Assembly (NCBI RefSeq): GCF_913054185.1
Contig: NZ_CAJXIV010000006.1
Coordinates: 1 to 64,000 of the forward strand
DNA: 64,000 nt
Direction of reading: 5' to 3'
From: an uncultured Shimia sp.
GTDB taxonomy: Bacteria > Pseudomonadota > Alphaproteobacteria > Rhodobacterales > Rhodobacteraceae
Positions within the stretch are counted from its first letter, which is position 1, and every line of letters begins with the position of its first letter. Positions 1-8,289 of this stretch are shown here, piece after piece. The notes beneath the pieces are model-generated. The model worked only from the letters and a program-made list of their open reading frames with translations. It was not told the DNA's origin and made no database searches. The position numbers and the translations under genes are program-made.

Positions 1-146
1 AACCGCTGAAGGCATCTAAGCGGGAAGCCCCCCTCAAAACAAGGTATCCCTGAGGACCGAGGTAGACCACCTCGTCGATAGGCCAGAGATGTAAGTGCGG
101 TAACGCATTCAGTTGACTGGTACTAATGGTCCGATAGGCTTGATTT
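1..146 (+). rRNA. rrl: 23S ribosomal RNA, 3' end (partial)
   Basis: The first ~146 bases match the conserved 3' terminus of bacterial 23S rRNA, including the stretch reading ggtactaatggtccgatagg just before the end. The gene runs off the left edge. The exact 3' end is estimated from the position of the terminal helix. It is followed by 5S and tRNA-fMet, the usual alphaproteobacterial rRNA operon order. Confidence 0.95.
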
Positions 147-253
147 GATCCAGTAAAAGACAGACTTTTACCAGACACATCAAAAGCATACACACAACAC
201 AATACAGTCGTACATGACTTGGACACCAACGATATCAAGTGAAACCAACCAGG

Positions 254-283
254 GTGCTCAAGTAGCCCCCCGGGCGGTAGCAC
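254..283 (+). repeat. 30-nt hairpin element in the 23S-5S spacer, copy 1
   Basis: A stem GTGCT/AGCAC encloses a 20-nt core that itself contains a GCCC/GGGC inner stem. The same core (one base different) is found at 539-568, where the outer stem is GGCCT/AGGCC, so both sides of the stem have changed together. Both copies follow an aaaccaacc-like sequence. Covariation argues for a folded RNA; a role as a processing signal in the rRNA precursor is inference. Confidence 0.6.
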
Positions 284-306
284 AAATATCATGAGGCCGT
301 TTACTC

Positions 307-424
307 GGTTTGGTGATCATAGCGCGAGTGAAACACCCGGTCCCATCCCGAACCCGGAAGTTAAGCACCGTAGCGCCGATGGTACTGCATCTTAAGGTGT
401 GGGAGAGTAGGTCATCGCCAAACC
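307..424 (+). rRNA. rrf: 5S ribosomal RNA
   Basis: About 118 bases with the canonical 5S features: the conserved tcccatcccgaac loop, the ccgtagcgccgatggta segment and gggagagtaggtc near the 3' end. The termini GGTTTGG and CCAAACC pair to form helix I, which sets both ends. It is the second rRNA of the operon, before the initiator tRNA. Confidence 0.95.
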
Positions 425-538
425 TAATAAACGACCTCAAAACGTATCTCTCTACGATGATAAAAGAATACCTTCAGAACAAAATAACGTCCTGAAGGGC
501 GACAGATCTCAAAAACCAACCGGTCAAGAGATCAAGTA

Positions 539-568
539 GGCCTCAAGTAGCCCTCCGGGCGGTAGGCC
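539..568 (+). repeat. 30-nt hairpin element between 5S and tRNA-fMet, copy 2
   Basis: Second copy of the element at 254-283. The outer stem GGCCT/AGGCC replaces GTGCT/AGCAC, while the 20-nt core differs by a single base. The copy lies 12 bases before the mature tRNA. With copy 1 it brackets 5S, as expected if both are cut or protected during processing of the precursor. Confidence 0.6.
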
Positions 569-580
569 AACTAAAAGCGT

Positions 581-645
<65 letters not shown>

Positions 646-657
<12 letters not shown>

Positions 658-702
658 ATAATGTCGAACTAGCCACCTTCGGGTGGCTTTTGGCGTCTTG
701 GG
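646..702 (+). repeat. 57-bp direct repeat, left copy (tRNA-fMet 3' end plus terminator)
   Basis: The acceptor end of tRNA-fMet and the following 45 bp are found again at 38562-38618 in the same orientation, with one mismatch (661 A versus 38577 C). Identity stops sharply on both sides. Repeats of a tRNA 3' end are what integration at a tRNA gene leaves behind, but recombination between rRNA/tRNA loci would give the same picture. Confidence 0.75.
671..691 (+). terminator. Rho-independent terminator of the rRNA operon
   Basis: Stem AGCCACC/GGTGGCT with a TTCG tetraloop followed by TTTT. It starts 14 bases after the tRNA CCA, and is a stable intrinsic terminator for the rrn transcript. Confidence 0.8.
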
Positions 703-703
703 C

Positions 704-1291
704 CACCCCAGATCCGACGACAAGTGATCCCTAAGATCACGTAAGGAACCTCCTCACCTCGACACGCTCAAAAATACCCGCGTGCGCACAATCAATCACA
801 GACCATGGCTACGGCATGGTTTGGCATGAGCCGTCTTGCTTGGACGCCTTCTTCGAAACTTCGAGCCCGTCATGCCGCCATGGGGGCGACGGATGTTTTT
901 TTCGCCGGTCGGTAAGGCGTCTCGAGCGGGGTAACCTGGTAATTGTCCCTTCCGGCCTGATCGGTAAGTTCGCCATGAATATCCCCCTCATCCCCAAAAC
1001 ACTGCTGGACCACTTCAGAAGAGAGGAAGCAGCGCAGGTCGGTAGGGTTTATCCGCGCTTTGGTGGCGGCAATTGCCGTTTGACAGTGGTGCAACTGGGG
1101 GCCGCATGGGCGGGGGGGCATCACCCGCCGCCTCGCTTCGATAATGTGGAATACTTCCGTATAATCGTCACATCCCGGCAGAGCTTTCGCTGCTTCAGCG
1201 ATCATTCATGAGGTTGGGCGGATGCCCGATGCCAGATGATCGCTGTTTTTACACCGGGATATTAGCAGCAAGGCTTGATTAGTTGGCTTTC
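704..1291. other. Intergenic region with no recognised gene
   Basis: About 590 bp between the rRNA operon terminator and the first catabolic promoter. Overlapping open frames exist on both strands (816-1211 plus, 870-1205 minus), but none carries a domain I recognise or a convincing ribosome binding site. It may contain decayed DNA from the same junction as the direct repeat. Confidence 0.4.
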
Positions 1292-1326
1292 GAGTGTATA
1301 ACCGAACAAGTATCGAATATCCGAAC
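1292..1326 (-). promoter_or_regulatory. Operator-like motif upstream of the SDR/thiolase operon (site 1)
   Basis: Read on the minus strand, this 35-bp stretch aligns without gaps to sites at 12687-12721 and 19328-19362. The shared core is RTTCGKATA, then a G at position 13, T-C at 21 and 23, and ATAC at 28-31. It ends 34 bp before the start codon of the gene at 1361. Binding by the IclR regulator encoded at 19373 is inference. Confidence 0.4.
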
Positions 1327-1360
1327 TATGGCATTGAAGCTGACTTAATTGGAGGATCGC

Positions 1361-2131
1361 ATGTCCAATCCGATGGATTTAAGTGGACGAAATATACTTG
1401 TGACGGGTGCTGCCCAAGGCATTGGTGAAGCTGTGGCGCGTATGGCGCACGGCATGGGTGCCAAAGTGATCCTCAACGACATGCAGCAGGACAAGCTGGA
1501 CGCCATTGCCTGCGATCTTGGTGATAGAGCTGAAGTGCATGTTGGATCAGTTGCGGATTATGACTTTGTGCAGAGCATGGTGGCCTCGGCGGTTGCAACA
1601 AACGGTGCCATTCACGGGCTGGTCAACAACGCCGGTATCGTGCGCGCGGCGATGGCCAAGAACATGACGCAGGAGACCTGGCAGCAGGTGATAGATGTCA
1701 ACCTGAGTGGCGTGTTCTATTGCCTGCAGGCGGTGGGCCAGCACATGTTGCAGCGTCGTGAGGCTGGGGATACTTCGCCCGCGTCGATCGTCAATATCTC
1801 GTCTGATGCCGGGCGGCGCGGCACCATTGGTCAAATCAACTATGGTGCGGCCAAATCCGGCGTGATGGGCTTGACCATGTCGTCAGCACGCGAGTGGTCG
1901 CAGTTTGATGTGCGTATCAATTCGGTGCTGTTTGGCGTGGTGGAAACACCAATGACTGAAGTGATCCGGTCAGACAAGTTCCGCGACGGGGTGATGGCGC
2001 AGGTGCCGATGGGTCGGTTTTCAAAACCCGAAGAAAGCTGCCAGCCAGTTTGTTTCCTGCTGAGCGAGGCGGCAAGTTACATCACCGGCCAGCATTTGTC
2101 GGTGAATGGGGGCTATACCATTGGCGTTTGA
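1361..2131 (+). CDS. SDR-family oxidoreductase (3-hydroxyacyl-CoA dehydrogenase / FabG-like)
   Basis: A 256-aa classical short-chain dehydrogenase/reductase. The NAD(P) loop TGAAQGIG lies near residue 15, the NNAG motif near residue 90, and the catalytic Ser and Y-x-x-x-K are in NISSDAGRRG...INYGAAKSG. The end, GQHLSVNGGYTIGV, is typical of FabG-type enzymes. Start ATG 1361 is chosen because GGAGG sits 5 bases upstream; an upstream TTG at 1349 overlaps that site. As first gene of a plus-strand operon of acyl-CoA enzymes, it probably oxidises a hydroxyacyl-CoA intermediate. Substrate and cofactor preference cannot be read from sequence. Confidence 0.85.
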   Translation: MSNPMDLSGRNILVTGAAQGIGEAVARMAHGMGAKVILNDMQQDKLDAIACDLGDRAEVHVGSVADYDFVQSMVASAVATNGAIHGLVNNAGIVRAAMAKNMTQETWQQVIDVNLSGVFYCLQAVGQHMLQRREAGDTSPASIVNISSDAGRRGTIGQINYGAAKSGVMGLTMSSAREWSQFDVRINSVLFGVVETPMTEVIRSDKFRDGVMAQVPMGRFSKPEESCQPVCFLLSEAASYITGQHLSVNGGYTIGV

Positions 2132-3278
2132 TTTCTCTGAAACACAACAGATGATCCGCGACACCATCGCCAAGGTCTGTGAGCCCTTCGACGATCACTA
2201 CTGGCTGCAACGCGACACTGACGGGCAGTTCCCGGATGAGTTCTGTGACGCCATTGCAGGTGCGGGGATGTTGGGCATCGCCATGCCTGAAGACTACGGC
2301 GGTTCGGGACTTGGCATCACTGAGGCGGCGACCATGGTGCAGGCGATCACTGAAACCGGGGCAGCCAATGCGGGATTTGCCTCGATTGCGATCAATATAT
2401 TCGGTCTGAACCCGGTGGTGGTCTTTGGCACCGATGAGCAAAAAAAACGCTGGTTGCCGCCGATCATCAGACGCGCGGACACCGCCTGTTTTGCGGTCAC
2501 CGAACCGAACACCGGGTTGGATACCACCCGGCTGAAAACCCGCGCGGTCTGGGACGGCAAACACTATGTGGTGCATGGCCAGAAGACCTGGACCTCGACA
2601 GCGCAAAAAGCCAACAAAATGCTGCTGATTGCCCGTACTCACGAGACCGAGCGCCCGATTGATGGGCTCAGCCTGTTCTACACCGATTTCAATCGAGACC
2701 ATATCGAGGCGCGGGTGATCGACAAGATGGGCCGAAAATGTGTGGACAGCAATCAGGTCTTCATCGACGGCTTGAAGATTCCTAAGGAAGATCTGATTGG
2801 TGAAGAGGGCAAGGGTTTTCGCTATCTGCTGCATGGTCTGAATGCGGAGCGCATCCTGATCTCAGCCTCGCTGGTCGGGATTGGCCGTTGCGCGCTGGAC
2901 CGCGCCGCAACCTATGCCCGCGACCGCGAGGTGTTTGGCCGTCAGATCGGCAAGAACCAGGGCATCCAGCATCCGCTGGCCGAAAGCTGGGCTGAGTTGG
3001 AGGCGGCCAATCTGATGGCCTTCCGTGCTGCGGAACTCTACGATTCAGGTCGTGAATGCGGCAAGGAAGCCAATGCTGGCAAATACCTGGCAGGTGAGGC
3101 GGCGTTTAAGGCGACCACCAATGCGGTGATGACCCATGGCGGCATGGGCTATGCCAAAGAATTCCATGTGGAACGCTATATGCGCGAGGCGCTGATCCAC
3201 CGGATTGCCCCAGTCAGCCCGCAATTGATCCTGTGTTATCTGGCCGAGAAAGCGCTTGGCCTGCCAAAATCCTATTGA
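2106..3278 (+). CDS. Acyl-CoA dehydrogenase, isovaleryl-CoA-dehydrogenase-like active site
   Basis: A 390-aa flavin acyl-CoA dehydrogenase with the usual N-terminal helical, central beta (VTEPNTGLDTT FAD/substrate loop) and C-terminal helical domains. The C-terminal catalytic Glu of MCAD (IYEGT) is replaced by IAPVS. A Glu is present at residue ~248 (NAERIL), the position used by isovaleryl-CoA and long-chain enzymes. It overlaps the preceding SDR by 26 bp if it starts at ATG 2106; TTG 2121 with GGGGG upstream is an alternative giving a cleaner N terminus. It is a close paralogue of the gene at 15578: both end in LGLPKSY. It would introduce a 2,3 double bond into the acyl-CoA. Confidence 0.88.
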   Translation: MGAIPLAFDFSETQQMIRDTIAKVCEPFDDHYWLQRDTDGQFPDEFCDAIAGAGMLGIAMPEDYGGSGLGITEAATMVQAITETGAANAGFASIAINIFGLNPVVVFGTDEQKKRWLPPIIRRADTACFAVTEPNTGLDTTRLKTRAVWDGKHYVVHGQKTWTSTAQKANKMLLIARTHETERPIDGLSLFYTDFNRDHIEARVIDKMGRKCVDSNQVFIDGLKIPKEDLIGEEGKGFRYLLHGLNAERILISASLVGIGRCALDRAATYARDREVFGRQIGKNQGIQHPLAESWAELEAANLMAFRAAELYDSGRECGKEANAGKYLAGEAAFKATTNAVMTHGGMGYAKEFHVERYMREALIHRIAPVSPQLILCYLAEKALGLPKSY

Positions 3279-3288
3279 GGGAAGCATC

Positions 3289-4461
3289 ATGAGCAGATCA
3301 GCAAAAGCCTATATCGCGGGCATCTATGAGCATCCCACCCGCAAAGCCGTAGACAAGACGGTGCCTATGTTGCACGCCGAAGTGGCCCGTGGGGCGTTGG
3401 CGGATGCGGGATTGACCAAAGACGACGTCGACGGGTTCTTCTGTGACGGTTCGGTGCCTGGCTTGGGCGGCATGGTTTTGGCTGAATATATGGGGCTGAA
3501 CCTGAAATACACAGATTGCACCGAAACTGGTGGGTCATCTTACATCATCCACGTGGGTCACGCCATGGAGGCCATAGCTGCTGGCAAGTGTAACGTCGCT
3601 CTCATCACACTTGCGGGCCGTCCCCGTGCCGAGGGTCTTCAAGCCCTTGGTGCGCGGGCGCGGGGCGAGGACTCACCTGAACGTGGTTTTGAAGTGCCCT
3701 ATGGGCCCATGGTAACCAATCTCTATGCCATGGCGGCTATGCGGCACATGCACGAATACGGCACCACTTCAGAACAGCTGGCCTGGGTCAAGGTGGCTGC
3801 CAGCCACCATGCCCAGCACAATGAACATGCCATGCTGCGCGATGTGGTGACGGTCGAGGACGTGGTCAATTCACCGATGATCTCGGACCCGCTGCACCGG
3901 CTGGATTGCTGCGTAATATCTGACGGTGGCGGTGCGCTGGTGGTGGTGTCGCCAGAAATTGCCAAAACTCTTGGGGATCGCTGTGTCAAAGTTCTGGGGC
4001 AAGGCGCTGGCGTAAAACACCTAAACGGTGGCCGCTTTGATCTGACATATACAGGCGCGGCGATTTCGGGGGCCATTGCCTTTGACGAGGCAGGGCTGAC
4101 TCCTGCGGATATGGATTATGCCAGTATTTATGACAGCTTCACCATCACTGTGCTGGAAACGCTCGAAGACCTAGGTTTCTGCGAAAAGGGGCAGGGTGGT
4201 GCCTTTGTCAGCGACGGAAATCTGATTTCCGGTGTAGGCAAGCTGCCGTTTAATACGGACGGTGGGGGGTTGTGTAATAACCACCCGGCCAATCGCGGCT
4301 CGATGACCAAGGTGATTGAAGCGGTGCGGCAGTTGCGTGGTGAAGCACACCCAAAGGTGCAGGTGCCAGATTGCCAACTCGCCTTGGCCCACGGCACAGG
4401 CGGACAGATTTCTCAACGCACTGGAGCGGCAACGCTGATTATGGGGGTGAATGACGCATGA
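3289..4461 (+). CDS. Thiolase-fold protein lacking the nucleophilic Cys (Ltp2/SCP2-like, candidate retro-aldolase)
   Basis: A 390-aa member of the lipid-transfer/SCP2 thiolase family. Aligned with the thiolase at 35553 (ENFCASG), the equivalent stretch here is ETGGSSY, so the acylated Cys is Gly (about residue 82). The later His-containing loop NNHPANRGS is kept. It overlaps by 4 bp a DUF35/OB-fold gene. In steroid side-chain degradation a thiolase-fold aldolase (Ltp2) works with a DUF35 partner to release a short acyl-CoA, and the same pair is present here. Retro-aldol cleavage is therefore a better guess than thiolysis, but is inference. Start ATG 3289 follows GAGGGA. Confidence 0.8.
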   Translation: MSRSAKAYIAGIYEHPTRKAVDKTVPMLHAEVARGALADAGLTKDDVDGFFCDGSVPGLGGMVLAEYMGLNLKYTDCTETGGSSYIIHVGHAMEAIAAGKCNVALITLAGRPRAEGLQALGARARGEDSPERGFEVPYGPMVTNLYAMAAMRHMHEYGTTSEQLAWVKVAASHHAQHNEHAMLRDVVTVEDVVNSPMISDPLHRLDCCVISDGGGALVVVSPEIAKTLGDRCVKVLGQGAGVKHLNGGRFDLTYTGAAISGAIAFDEAGLTPADMDYASIYDSFTITVLETLEDLGFCEKGQGGAFVSDGNLISGVGKLPFNTDGGGLCNNHPANRGSMTKVIEAVRQLRGEAHPKVQVPDCQLALAHGTGGQISQRTGAATLIMGVNDA

Positions 4462-4856
4462 GTGCCAAGATGTATATCGATCCGACCATCACGATGGAAT
4501 CCGAAGCCTATTGGCAGGCTGCCAACGAGGGCAAACTGCTGGTCAAACGTTGTGGCGATTGTGGTCAGGTGCATTTCTTCCCGCGGGCGATCTGTCCTGA
4601 GTGTTTCTCCAGCAATACAGAATGGCAGGAAGCCAGCGGCAAGGGGCGGATCTATTCCTATTCCGTTACGCGACGCGCCGAGGTGCCCTATGCCATTGCT
4701 TATGTGACGTTAGAAGAAGGTGTCACAATGCTGAGCAATATTGTCGAGGCGGACCTGAATGCGCTGGCCGTGGACATGCCGGTTGAAGTGGTGTTTGGCA
4801 AAACAAGAAATGGTCAGGCGTTGCCGCTGTTCCGCCCAGTAGAGGCGAGCACATGA
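4458..4856 (+). CDS. DUF35 zinc-ribbon/OB-fold protein, partner of the thiolase-like protein
   Basis: A 132-aa protein with an N-terminal rubredoxin-like zinc ribbon (Cys32, Cys35, Cys46, Cys49) and a C-terminal OB fold (GRIYSYSVTRRA, YAIAYVTLEEG). Family members bridge or support thiolase-fold enzymes, for example the DUF35 part of ChsH2 with Ltp2, and archaeal DUF35 between thiolase and HMG-CoA synthase. Overlaps of 4 bp with both neighbours point to translational coupling and equal expression with the thiolase-like protein. Confidence 0.85.
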   Translation: MSAKMYIDPTITMESEAYWQAANEGKLLVKRCGDCGQVHFFPRAICPECFSSNTEWQEASGKGRIYSYSVTRRAEVPYAIAYVTLEEGVTMLSNIVEADLNALAVDMPVEVVFGKTRNGQALPLFRPVEAST

Positions 4857-6058
4857 CGCGGCCTCTAGATGGGATCAAAATTGTTGATCTGACCAATATG
4901 CTGATGGCGCCTTATACCACACAGGTTCTTGGGGACATGGGCGCCGACGTGATCAAGGTGGAGCCGCCGGAGGGCGACCCGATCCGCAAGATCGGTCCCT
5001 ATCGCAATCCCGGTATGGGGCCGATTTTCCTCAACACCAACCGGTCGAAACGGTCAATTGTTTTGGACCTGAAAACTCAGGACGGCCACGCCGCAGTGAT
5101 CGAGCTGATCAAGCGAGCGGATGTGCTGATCTACAATCGGCGCCCGCAGGTGATGGAGCGGCTGGGACTGTCATATGAGGTGGCTAAAGCAGTTAATCCG
5201 CGCATCATCTATGCGGGTATTTTTGGCTATGGGCAGGAGGGTCCTTATGCGGCCAAACCCGCCTTTGATGATCTGATACAGGGGGCGGTGGCAATACCTG
5301 CATTGGCGCAACAGGCCAGCGGTGGCGATCCGGTTTATTCCCCGGCAGCGATTATCGATCGCGGAGTTGGGCTTTGGGCCGTCGGGCAAATCAATGCGGC
5401 GCTGTTCCATCAGTTGCGTACGGGGGAAGGTCAGCGCATCGACATGCCGATGTTTGAAATGATGGCGACCTTTGTGTTGGGCGAGCATTTCTCAGGGCAG
5501 ACTTATGAACCCGCCATCGGCCCGCCGGGCTATGCGCGGCTGTTGTCTTCGGACCGGCGGCCTTATCCCACCAAGGACGGCTATGTCTGCGTGATGGTCT
5601 ATACCGACAGGCACTGGCAGGCTTATTTCGATGCACTTGGCACGCCCGAGGTGTTTGAAGGTGACCCGCGCTTTGCCAGCATGACAACCCGTACCGAGAA
5701 TATCGACAGCATTTATGCGGAATTGGCCGAGACCCTGCTGACCCGTTCCAGCGACGAGTGGCTGGCGTTCTTTGATGCGGCGGATATTCCGGCGATGCCA
5801 TTGAATACGGCGGAAGATCTGATCAGTGACCCGCATCTAAATGCGGTTGGATTTTTCAAATCGGTTCAGCATCCCAGCGAGGGCAGCATTTACGATATGG
5901 AGGTGCCGTCGACTTGGTCGGCAACACAGCCCGCGCCAGACAAGCTGGCACCGCGGCTGGGCGAGCATTCCACTGACATTCTGCAGGAAATTGGTTTTGA
6001 CGCGGAGCAGATTTCTCAAATGATGACGTCGGGCGCCACTGCGGCCCCGAGCAACTGA
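4853..6058 (+). CDS. CaiB/BaiF family III CoA-transferase
   Basis: A 401-aa family III (formyl-CoA transferase-type) enzyme. The N terminus LDGIKIVDLTNMLMAPYTTQ and VIKVEPPEGDP are family signatures. The catalytic Asp, which forms the acyl-aspartyl anhydride in FRC, is at residue 169 (AAIIDRG). The C-terminal GEHSTDIL motif is intact. The gene overlaps the DUF35 gene by 4 bp and is followed by a CitE-type lyase and another CaiB protein. It would move CoA between an organic acid and a CoA donor; the acids are unknown. It resembles the proteins at 6977 and 23279 more than those at 11371 and 30597. Confidence 0.88.
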   Translation: MTRPLDGIKIVDLTNMLMAPYTTQVLGDMGADVIKVEPPEGDPIRKIGPYRNPGMGPIFLNTNRSKRSIVLDLKTQDGHAAVIELIKRADVLIYNRRPQVMERLGLSYEVAKAVNPRIIYAGIFGYGQEGPYAAKPAFDDLIQGAVAIPALAQQASGGDPVYSPAAIIDRGVGLWAVGQINAALFHQLRTGEGQRIDMPMFEMMATFVLGEHFSGQTYEPAIGPPGYARLLSSDRRPYPTKDGYVCVMVYTDRHWQAYFDALGTPEVFEGDPRFASMTTRTENIDSIYAELAETLLTRSSDEWLAFFDAADIPAMPLNTAEDLISDPHLNAVGFFKSVQHPSEGSIYDMEVPSTWSATQPAPDKLAPRLGEHSTDILQEIGFDAEQISQMMTSGATAAPSN

Positions 6059-6073
6059 CAGGACACCACATAG

Positions 6074-6973
6074 ATGCGGATAATTCGATCCTGGCTGTTT
6101 GTGCCAGCTGACAGTGAGCGAAAATTGGCCAGGGGGCGGGAGAACCCAGCAGATGCGCTGATCCTTGATCTGGAAGATGCGGTGGCGGACGACCGTCAGG
6201 AGATCGCCCGCGAGTTGGCGCAGGCTTATTTGAAGAAACATGAGAACCGCAGCCGGCAGCAGCTCTGGGTGCGGGTCAATCCGCTGGATCATGACTTCTC
6301 GCTGCTGGATCTCGCTGCGGTGATGCCGGGCGCGCCGGATGGGATTGTTCTGCCCAAGGTGAACTCGGCCGCTGACATCAACCGGCTGGCAGAACGATTG
6401 GCGGCGTTGGAAGCGTCCAATGGCATTGAGATCGGTGCCACCAAGATCCTGTCGGTGGCAACTGAAACCGCAGAGGCGCTGTTGACGTTTCATACCTATC
6501 TGCAAGGGGTCAGTGACCGGCTGGTGGCGCTGACTTGGGGCGGCGAAGATCTGGCGGCTGCGTTAGGAGCCTCGACAAACCGGCATCCGGCAACGGGCGA
6601 CTATGACTATCCGTTCCAGCATGCCCGCACCATGTGCTTGACCACGGCCCGCGCGGTGGATGCACAGCCAGTTGGTGTAGTGGTAACAAATTTCCGCGAC
6701 GACGAGCTGCTGCGCCGCGACTGCGTATATGACCGCCAGTCGGGGTTTATCGGCAAGATCGCCATTCATCCTGCTCAATGCGAGGTGATCAACCAGGCCT
6801 TTACCCCTACGGAGGCCGAGGTCGAGTGGTCGCAGAAAGTGGTGGCGATATTTGAGCAAAACCCTGGGCTGGGCACCATCGGACTGGAAGGCAAGATGCT
6901 GGATATGCCGCATCTGAAACAGGCGCGAAACCTGCTGGAGCTGGCGGCGCAGATCAAGTTGGTTGGAGGATAA
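6074..6973 (+). CDS. CitE/HpcH-family CoA-ester lyase (malyl/citramalyl-CoA lyase-like)
   Basis: A 299-aa TIM-barrel aldolase of the HpcH/HpaI/CitE family. It shows LFVPADSERKL at the start, LILDLEDAV, VRVNPLDHD with the substrate-binding Arg, IVLPKV, a metal-binding Glu in ATETAEAL and Asp in WGGEDLAAALG, and IHPAQ near the end. Relatives cleave malyl-, methylmalyl- or citramalyl-CoA into acetyl-CoA and glyoxylate or pyruvate. Lying between two CaiB-type CoA-transferases suggests a CoA-transfer, hydration and lyase sequence, as in itaconate/mesaconate degradation; that analogy is inference. It starts 15 bp after the preceding stop. Confidence 0.85.
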   Translation: MRIIRSWLFVPADSERKLARGRENPADALILDLEDAVADDRQEIARELAQAYLKKHENRSRQQLWVRVNPLDHDFSLLDLAAVMPGAPDGIVLPKVNSAADINRLAERLAALEASNGIEIGATKILSVATETAEALLTFHTYLQGVSDRLVALTWGGEDLAAALGASTNRHPATGDYDYPFQHARTMCLTTARAVDAQPVGVVVTNFRDDELLRRDCVYDRQSGFIGKIAIHPAQCEVINQAFTPTEAEVEWSQKVVAIFEQNPGLGTIGLEGKMLDMPHLKQARNLLELAAQIKLVGG

Positions 6974-6976
6974 ACC

Positions 6977-8179
6977 ATGGCAGGCGCTTTGGATGGAGTT
7001 CGGATTGTCGATCTAACTACTGTTATTCTAGGTCCCTGGGCGACCCAGATGCTGGGAGACATGGGGGCAGATGTGATTAAGGTGGAAACCCATGTTGGTG
7101 ATACCACCCGACACACTGGCGACCGGCGTAATCCGGAAATGGCGGCATTTTTTATGGCCACCAACCGCAACAAGCGCTCGGTGGTGTTGGACCTGCGCCA
7201 GGAGGAGGGGCGCGAGGCGCTGTTCAAACTGGTGGGCACGGCAGACGTCTTTGTGCACAATATGCGCCCATCGATCGCGACCAAACTGGGGCTGGATGAC
7301 GAGAAGTTCCTGAAAGCCTACCCCAAGCTGGTCTACGTCAAGACCTATGGCTTTCGCGGTGACGGGCCGATGGCCAATAAACCGGCCTATGATGATGTGA
7401 TTCAGGCCGCCAGCGGAGTGACCGACTTGAATACGGTGATTTCTGAAGGCGGCGAGCCTCGATATGTGCCGACGATCATGGCAGATAAGACCAGCTCGTT
7501 TCATGTGGTTTCGGCGGTTTTGGCGGCGCTGTACCACCGGGAAAAGAGTGGCGAAGGGCAGGTGATCGAAGTTCCGATGTTTGAGGCATTGGTGGATTAC
7601 CTGATGGTTGAGCATATGAATGGCGCAGCGTTTGATCCGCCGATAGCGGATATGGGCTATGCGCGGCTATTGAACAAAATGCGTAAACCATACAAGACAC
7701 AGGATGGGTATCTTTGCGTGCTGCCATATACCGATCAGAACTGGCAGGACATGTTCAAGATTGCCGGGCGTGAAGATCTGATGGAGGATCCGCGTTTTGT
7801 TGATCTGGCGACGCGGACACGCCATTCCGGTGAGATCTACGGCATACTAGAAGACTTGGTGGCGACGCGCAGTACTGCAGAACTGGAGAAAACGCTAAAT
7901 GCGGCGGCAATCCCAGTGCAGAAAGTCAACACAAAGGAAGACTTGCTGAGCGATGAGCAGCTGGCGGCGACAGGGTTTTGGCAGTTTGCTGATCACCCAA
8001 CCGAGGGGCGTATCCGCCTTACCGACCCGCCGGTGCGGTTTTCCAAGTCACCCAGCTCGATCCGCCTATTGCAGCCGCGCCTGGGCGAGCAGAGCGCGGA
8101 GGTGTTGGGCGAGGCGGGCTTCAGTGAGGAAGAGATTGCCGGGATGTTTGCCGCCGGTGTGAGTAAGGACGGGCGTTAA
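6977..8179 (+). CDS. CaiB/BaiF family III CoA-transferase
   Basis: A 400-aa family III CoA-transferase beginning 4 bp after the lyase gene. Family signatures are LDGVRIVDLTTVILGPWATQ, VIKVETHVGD, NRNKRSVVLDLR and GLGxxR-type contacts; the catalytic Asp is at residue 170 (TIMADKTSS). The C terminus carries the LGEQSAEVLGEAGFS motif. It pairs most closely with 23279 (shared IMADK and LMVEHM/MLTEHM stretches), so the two may act on related acids. It is the last gene of the 1361-8179 operon; two strong hairpins follow. Confidence 0.88.
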   Translation: MAGALDGVRIVDLTTVILGPWATQMLGDMGADVIKVETHVGDTTRHTGDRRNPEMAAFFMATNRNKRSVVLDLRQEEGREALFKLVGTADVFVHNMRPSIATKLGLDDEKFLKAYPKLVYVKTYGFRGDGPMANKPAYDDVIQAASGVTDLNTVISEGGEPRYVPTIMADKTSSFHVVSAVLAALYHREKSGEGQVIEVPMFEALVDYLMVEHMNGAAFDPPIADMGYARLLNKMRKPYKTQDGYLCVLPYTDQNWQDMFKIAGREDLMEDPRFVDLATRTRHSGEIYGILEDLVATRSTAELEKTLNAAAIPVQKVNTKEDLLSDEQLAATGFWQFADHPTEGRIRLTDPPVRFSKSPSSIRLLQPRLGEQSAEVLGEAGFSEEEIAGMFAAGVSKDGR

Positions 8180-8207
8180 GCCGGTTCTCCCAGTCAAACC
8201 TGCGCTA

Positions 8208-8265
8208 GGGGAGGCGTGAAGCGCCTTCCCGTGGGAATGTCAGGCGCTGCCCGGCATAGCCGGGC
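8208..8265. terminator. Two stem-loops between convergent operons
   Basis: A 9-bp stem with one wobble pair and loop TGAAG spans 8208-8230. A perfect 7-bp stem GCCCGGC/GCCGGGC with a 3-nt loop spans 8249-8265. They fill the gap between the plus-strand operon ending at 8179 and the minus-strand operon ending at 8290. Neither has a clear T tract, so factor-independent termination is likely but not certain. Confidence 0.5.
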
Positions 8266-8289
8266 ACTGGCCATTGCCAATTTCAGGCA

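Noticed and set aside
310-495. Open frames covering the 5S rRNA gene on both strands
   Set aside because: They lie over a clear 5S rRNA and have no coding signals.
816-1211. Overlapping open frames on both strands (131 aa plus, 111 aa minus) in the gap after the rRNA operon
   Set aside because: No recognisable domain, no convincing ribosome binding site, and the two frames cover each other; random frames in GC-rich DNA are as likely.
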